The position numbers and the translations under genes are program-made. The notes below the pieces were generated by a model. It was not told the origin of the DNA. It worked only from the letters and a program-made list of their open reading frames with translations, and searched no databases. A DNA stretch of 7,423 nt from an uncultured Oscillospiraceae bacterium. Its GTDB lineage: Bacteria > Bacillota > Clostridia > Oscillospirales > Oscillospiraceae. Positions 5,163 through 7,423 of the stretch are shown piece by piece (the stretch's first letter is position 1; every line of letters starts with the position of its first letter). The stretch spans positions 1-7,423 of the forward strand of contig CAJUOA010000133.1 of assembly GCA_910587785.1 (NCBI GenBank), written 5' to 3'.

Positions 5163-6962
5163 TTAGCCGAGCAGCTGGAGCACGCCCTGAGGCACCTGGT
5201 TGGCCTGGGCCAGCATGGCCTGGGCGGACTGGACCAGGATGTTGTTCTTGACGTAGCTCATCATTTCCTCGGCAACATCAGTGTCGCGGATGGTGGACTC
5301 GGCATCCTGAATGTTCTCAGCCATGACGCTCAGGTTGTTCTGAGTGTGCTCCAGACGGTTCTGGACAGCGCCCAGGTCGCCGCGGACACCGGAGACGTAG
5401 TTGATGGCGTCACGGATAGTCTGCACAGCGGCGGAGGCACCGGTCTGGTTGCTGATGTCGATGCCGTCAATGCCCATAGCCTTGGTGTGCATATCGCCCA
5501 CCTTGACCTTCATCTGGTTGTAGCTGTCGGAGGTATCGCCGATCTGGAGAGTCAGAGCGGTACCCATGTTGTCGGTGTCCGCCTTGCCCACCTTGATGAA
5601 GCCGGACCAGTCGCCGTCAACGTTATTGGTTTTATTGGCCGTGCCCTCCAGCTTATAGTTGTCGGTGTCCACGCCGCCTTCCTTCTCCGTCAGGAAGAGC
5701 TGACCCTGAGCGGCCGTGCCCAGTGCGCTGTTGGCGGTAACGGTGAAGTTCTTGTTATCCTTGGCGGCAGCGGTGATCCGGTTGGCTACCAAGCCGGCAA
5801 TCGTTTTGTCCGTCATGTCCGCAGAGGCCATGTCGGTCAGGTCGATAACGTTCTCGCCGTCCTTGAACTTGCTGTCCTTGCCCACGGCGAAGGTGTAGGT
5901 GCTGTCGCCGATGGTCAGAGTGGTGCCGTCCTCCACGGACAGCTTAGTCAGGTCGATATAGGCCTGGGCGTACTCCCGACCGGCAGAACTGTCCACGGGC
6001 TGGGTGAGCACACGGACCTGACCACCGTACGACTGATTTCCATAACTATCGCTGACGCCTGTACCGCCGGGAGTCTTCTTCACATTCTCAAATGCGAAGC
6101 CCTTCGCGTCTGCGCCAGCCTTTACATTCCACGCCTTGGTGGGGGCCTTATCCATGGTCAGGGTTACCTTCGCGCCATTCTGCTCTCCGGTCAGTTTCAC
6201 GCCGTAATCAGCAGTGAAGTCTCCGTTTGTATTCGTGCCAGTAGCACCAGTTTTGTCACCTGTAAAGTGCGCCGCGATGGCTTTGGCAACATCCTCACCG
6301 GTGACCTGCGCACCAACCTTATAGGTGCCCACGGTGACCTCCTCGCCAAACACCGTGACCTTCACCGTAGAAGTGTCCTGGCCTGCCGTTTGCTCACTCA
6401 CGGTACCCGTGAAGCCGGTGAAGTCCAGCTCGAACACACCGGCCTGGGGATCGTTGCCCAGCTGACCGTCGGCGACAATGTTAAGGGCACCGGTAATCTT
6501 GGTAATATCCTGCTCATCAGCAGTCTTGACCGTGGTGTCCAGGGAGCCGTCCAGCAGCTTGATGCCGTTGAAGTTAGCGGAGTCAGCGATACGGTTAATT
6601 TCGGTCTTCAGGGCGTCAACTTCCTTCTGGAGGTTGGCGCGGTCGACCTCGTTGTCGTAGGTGCCGTTAGCGGACTGGGTAGCCAGGTAGTCCATGCGGT
6701 TGAGCATGTCCTGAATCTCCTGCATCGCGCCCTCGGCGGTCTTCACCAGGGAGATGCCGTCCTTGACGTTCTTGGAAGCGGCGTTCAGGCCGGTGATCTG
6801 GGCGCGCATCTTCTCGGAAATGGCCAGACCGGCGGCGTCGTCACCGGCGCGGTTGATCTTGTAACCGGAAGACAGCTTCTCCAGGTTCTTGGACAGAGCG
6901 CTGGTGTTGGTGTTGTAGTTGCGGTAGGCGTTCATCGCCATAATATTATGCTGAATTCTCAT
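5163..6962 (-). CDS. fliC: Flagellin, filament subunit
   Basis: This is the structural subunit of the flagellar filament (also called hag in Firmicutes), exported unfolded by the flagellar type III apparatus; it has no signal peptide. Residues 1-145 are the conserved D0/D1 N-terminus (MRIQHNIMAMNAYRNY, SSGYKINRAGDDAAGLAISE, SANFNGIKLLDGS). Residues about 497-599 are the conserved C-terminus (QNRLEHTQNNLSVMAENIQD ending VLQLLG). The 599-residue length exceeds the 270-400 of simple Firmicutes flagellins because of a central insert of about 350 residues. The insert holds two similar beta-beta-alpha-beta modules (about 198-271 and 345-430). It has no cysteine and about 40 lysines, roughly 28 of them in the surface-exposed insert, which fits methylation by the FliB encoded downstream. 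The ATG at 6962 is preceded by AAGGAG at 8 nt, inside a hairpin loop. It follows csrA by 143 nt. No clear sigma-28 promoter was found in that gap and no terminator follows the gene. Confidence 0.96.
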   Translation of the reverse strand: MRIQHNIMAMNAYRNYNTNTSALSKNLEKLSSGYKINRAGDDAAGLAISEKMRAQITGLNAASKNVKDGISLVKTAEGAMQEIQDMLNRMDYLATQSANGTYDNEVDRANLQKEVDALKTEINRIADSANFNGIKLLDGSLDTTVKTADEQDITKITGALNIVADGQLGNDPQAGVFELDFTGFTGTVSEQTAGQDTSTVKVTVFGEEVTVGTYKVGAQVTGEDVAKAIAAHFTGDKTGATGTNTNGDFTADYGVKLTGEQNGAKVTLTMDKAPTKAWNVKAGADAKGFAFENVKKTPGGTGVSDSYGNQSYGGQVRVLTQPVDSSAGREYAQAYIDLTKLSVEDGTTLTIGDSTYTFAVGKDSKFKDGENVIDLTDMASADMTDKTIAGLVANRITAAAKDNKNFTVTANSALGTAAQGQLFLTEKEGGVDTDNYKLEGTANKTNNVDGDWSGFIKVGKADTDNMGTALTLQIGDTSDSYNQMKVKVGDMHTKAMGIDGIDISNQTGASAAVQTIRDAINYVSGVRGDLGAVQNRLEHTQNNLSVMAENIQDAESTIRDTDVAEEMMSYVKNNILVQSAQAMLAQANQVPQGVLQLLG

Positions 6963-6963
6963 G

Positions 6964-6983
6964 ATCTCGTCTCCTTACGAAAT
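6964..6983 (-). promoter_or_regulatory. Hairpin holding the flagellin Shine-Dalgarno in its loop; candidate CsrA site
   Basis: In the transcript ATTTCGT pairs with ACGAGAT (7 pairs, one a G-U wobble) around the hexaloop AAGGAG, which is the flagellin ribosome binding site. CsrA-family proteins bind A(N)GGA in hairpin loops and block translation when the site covers the Shine-Dalgarno; this is established for the hag leader of Bacillus subtilis. Here the csrA gene is immediately upstream. The fold is read by eye and binding is inferred. Confidence 0.6.
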
Positions 6984-6994
6984 TTTTTAACGTG

Positions 6995-7025
6995 CGTTCG
7001 CATCATGCGCCGGCACATCCGAACG
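6995..7025. promoter_or_regulatory. Nested dyad in the flagellin leader
   Basis: An outer perfect stem CGTTCG/CGAACG (6995-7000 and 7020-7025) encloses a near-palindrome of pattern ATGyGCCGGCrCAT (7005-7018). It lies just upstream of the A-rich stretch and ribosome binding site of flagellin. As RNA it can form a hairpin that includes a further GGA; as DNA it could be an operator. It is not followed by a T-run, so it is not a terminator of csrA. Confidence 0.5.
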
Positions 7026-7082
7026 ATCTGTCCGCCGTGGCCTTGGGCGGTCAAATGGTCCGGTGCGGGGACTCTATTCCAA

Positions 7083-7098
7083 CCGGCTCGTCAGCCGG
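7083..7098. other. Short hairpin after csrA
   Basis: On the minus strand CCGGCT-GACG-AGCCGG forms a perfect 6-bp stem 7 nt after the csrA stop codon. It is followed by TTGGAATAG, which lacks a T-run, so it is at most a weak terminator or a processing and stability element between csrA and flagellin. Confidence 0.45.
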
Positions 7099-7105
7099 AA
7101 GAAAT

Positions 7106-7327
7106 CTAAACAGGGAGCTCTTGCCGCTGTCCCTTGGGCGGGACCTTGGCCAGGCGCTCGGGCCGGGAGGCCCCCTCACGCTCCAGCACCGTGCCGCGGA
7201 CCACGGGGATCTCCCGGGGCGCGTCGATGGCGAGGTAACTCCGGCCGTTTTCGGCACGGTAGACCTGGACCACGATGTTGCCGTTGATGGTGAGGTACTC
7301 TCCAGCCGCCAGGGATAGCTTCAACAT
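7106..7327 (-). CDS. csrA: CsrA-type RNA-binding translational regulator
   Basis: CsrA is a small dimeric protein that binds GGA-containing hairpins in mRNA leaders and represses translation; in Firmicutes its main target is flagellin, and FliW antagonises it. This protein has 73 residues. The family frame is clear: GE at 9-10, TINGNIVVQV at 13-22, LAIDAPREI-x-V at 32-42, Arg44, and V-x-ERE at 47-51, followed by a basic, proline-containing tail. Arg44, a key RNA contact in E. coli CsrA, is kept. The first strand reads MLKLSLAAGE, so the usual Arg6 and Arg7 of the first RNA-binding strand are replaced by Leu and Ala. The ATG at 7327 has AAGGAGG 7 nt upstream. The position just before flagellin matches the usual clostridial order; fliW, if present, would lie beyond the right edge. 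Confidence 0.88.
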   Translation of the reverse strand: MLKLSLAAGEYLTINGNIVVQVYRAENGRSYLAIDAPREIPVVRGTVLEREGASRPERLAKVPPKGQRQELPV

Positions 7328-7347
7328 AGCGTTTCCTCCTTAACTGC

Positions 7348-7375
7348 TGCGGTCCGTTCTCCTTACGGGACCGCA
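7348..7375 (-). promoter_or_regulatory. csrA leader hairpin with AAGGAGA loop; candidate autoregulatory CsrA site
   Basis: In the transcript TGCGGTCC pairs perfectly with GGACCGCA (8 bp). Two more pairs (GT/AC) form above a single bulged C, leaving the loop AAGGAGA. This places a perfect A(N)GGA motif in a loop on a strong GC stem, 20 nt upstream of the csrA start. It looks like a Shine-Dalgarno but has no start codon behind it; the true one lies at 7335-7341. Confidence 0.6.
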
Positions 7376-7391
7376 CGGCGCTGTACGCCGT
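7375..7391 (-). other. Second hairpin in the csrA leader
   Basis: ACGGCG-TACAG-CGCCGT forms a perfect 6-bp stem directly upstream of the AAGGAGA hairpin, sharing one base with it, so the two could stack or compete. There is no T-run. Its role is unknown. Confidence 0.45.
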
Positions 7392-7403
7392 CTGCGGGCG
7401 GAA

Positions 7404-7423
7404 TCAAAAAGTATACTTTTTGA
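7404..7423. promoter_or_regulatory. Perfect 20-bp palindrome at the window edge
   Basis: The half-site TCAAAAAGTA is repeated exactly in inverted orientation with no spacer, and the symmetry may continue past the right edge. The centre, GTATAC, creates a -10-like TATACT on both strands. It lies upstream of the csrA leader, so it could be an operator or promoter for this operon, or the top of a terminator stem from the previous gene. Confidence 0.55.

Noticed and set aside
6963..7105. A sigma-28 flagellin promoter between csrA and flagellin
   Set aside because: No convincing TAAA-N15-GCCGATAA-like pair was found on the minus strand; a TTGACC near 7050 has no matching -10.
5346..7109. A 587-codon open frame on the plus strand, antisense to flagellin
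   Set aside because: It mirrors the flagellin coding frame, has no ribosome binding site, and encodes a low-complexity Val/Gly/Leu/His product unlike any family. Long antisense frames are expected opposite GC-rich, biased codons.

Overview
The window looks like a piece of a Gram-positive, GC-rich (roughly 60 %) clostridial chromosome, most likely a motile gut Oscillospiraceae-type organism. This is inferred from the csrA-flagellin gene order, Firmicutes-type flagellin ends, strong AAGGAG-type ribosome binding sites, Gram-positive signal peptides ending in PAFA|A, and the FliB-type methylase. No 16S or other marker is present, so the taxonomy is inference.

Every supported gene lies on the minus strand, so transcription runs from high to low coordinates: csrA (7327-7106), a 599-residue flagellin (6962-5163), a small membrane-anchored protein (5145-4603), three secreted proteins that are paralogues of each other (4544-3516, 3429-2767, 2709-1438), and a flagellin lysine-N-methylase, FliB (1421-207). 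The start of an XRE-type regulator (88 to beyond the left edge) follows as a probable separate unit with its own promoter and operator-like dyad. Gaps inside the cluster are short (16-143 nt) and no convincing internal promoter was found, so the seven genes from csrA to fliB look like one operon or a set of overlapping transcripts.

The ends of the cluster are textbook flagellar biology: CsrA is a translational regulator of flagellin in Firmicutes, and FliB methylates flagellin lysines. The middle is not. Between flagellin and its methylase sit three exported proteins with the same roughly 165-210-residue beta-rich domain (signature INPYGLPV near its start, PW...DG...AFTFTP at its end) and a membrane-tethered protein. 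One paralogue is the bare domain, one carries a C-terminal Ig-like domain, and one is flanked by long Pro/Glu/Thr-rich linkers with three tryptophan motifs. I know no described role for this set; it could be an accessory of the flagellar filament or a separate surface structure made together with it.

The 5' leaders also hold signals. The flagellin Shine-Dalgarno sits in the loop of a 7-bp hairpin (AAGGAG loop), and the csrA leader has a strong hairpin with an AAGGAGA loop; both fit the GGA-in-loop pattern recognised by CsrA. A classical terminator-like hairpin and a 13-bp GC hairpin lie between the paralogous genes and may tune expression along the operon. No RNA genes, insertion sequences or CRISPR arrays were seen.
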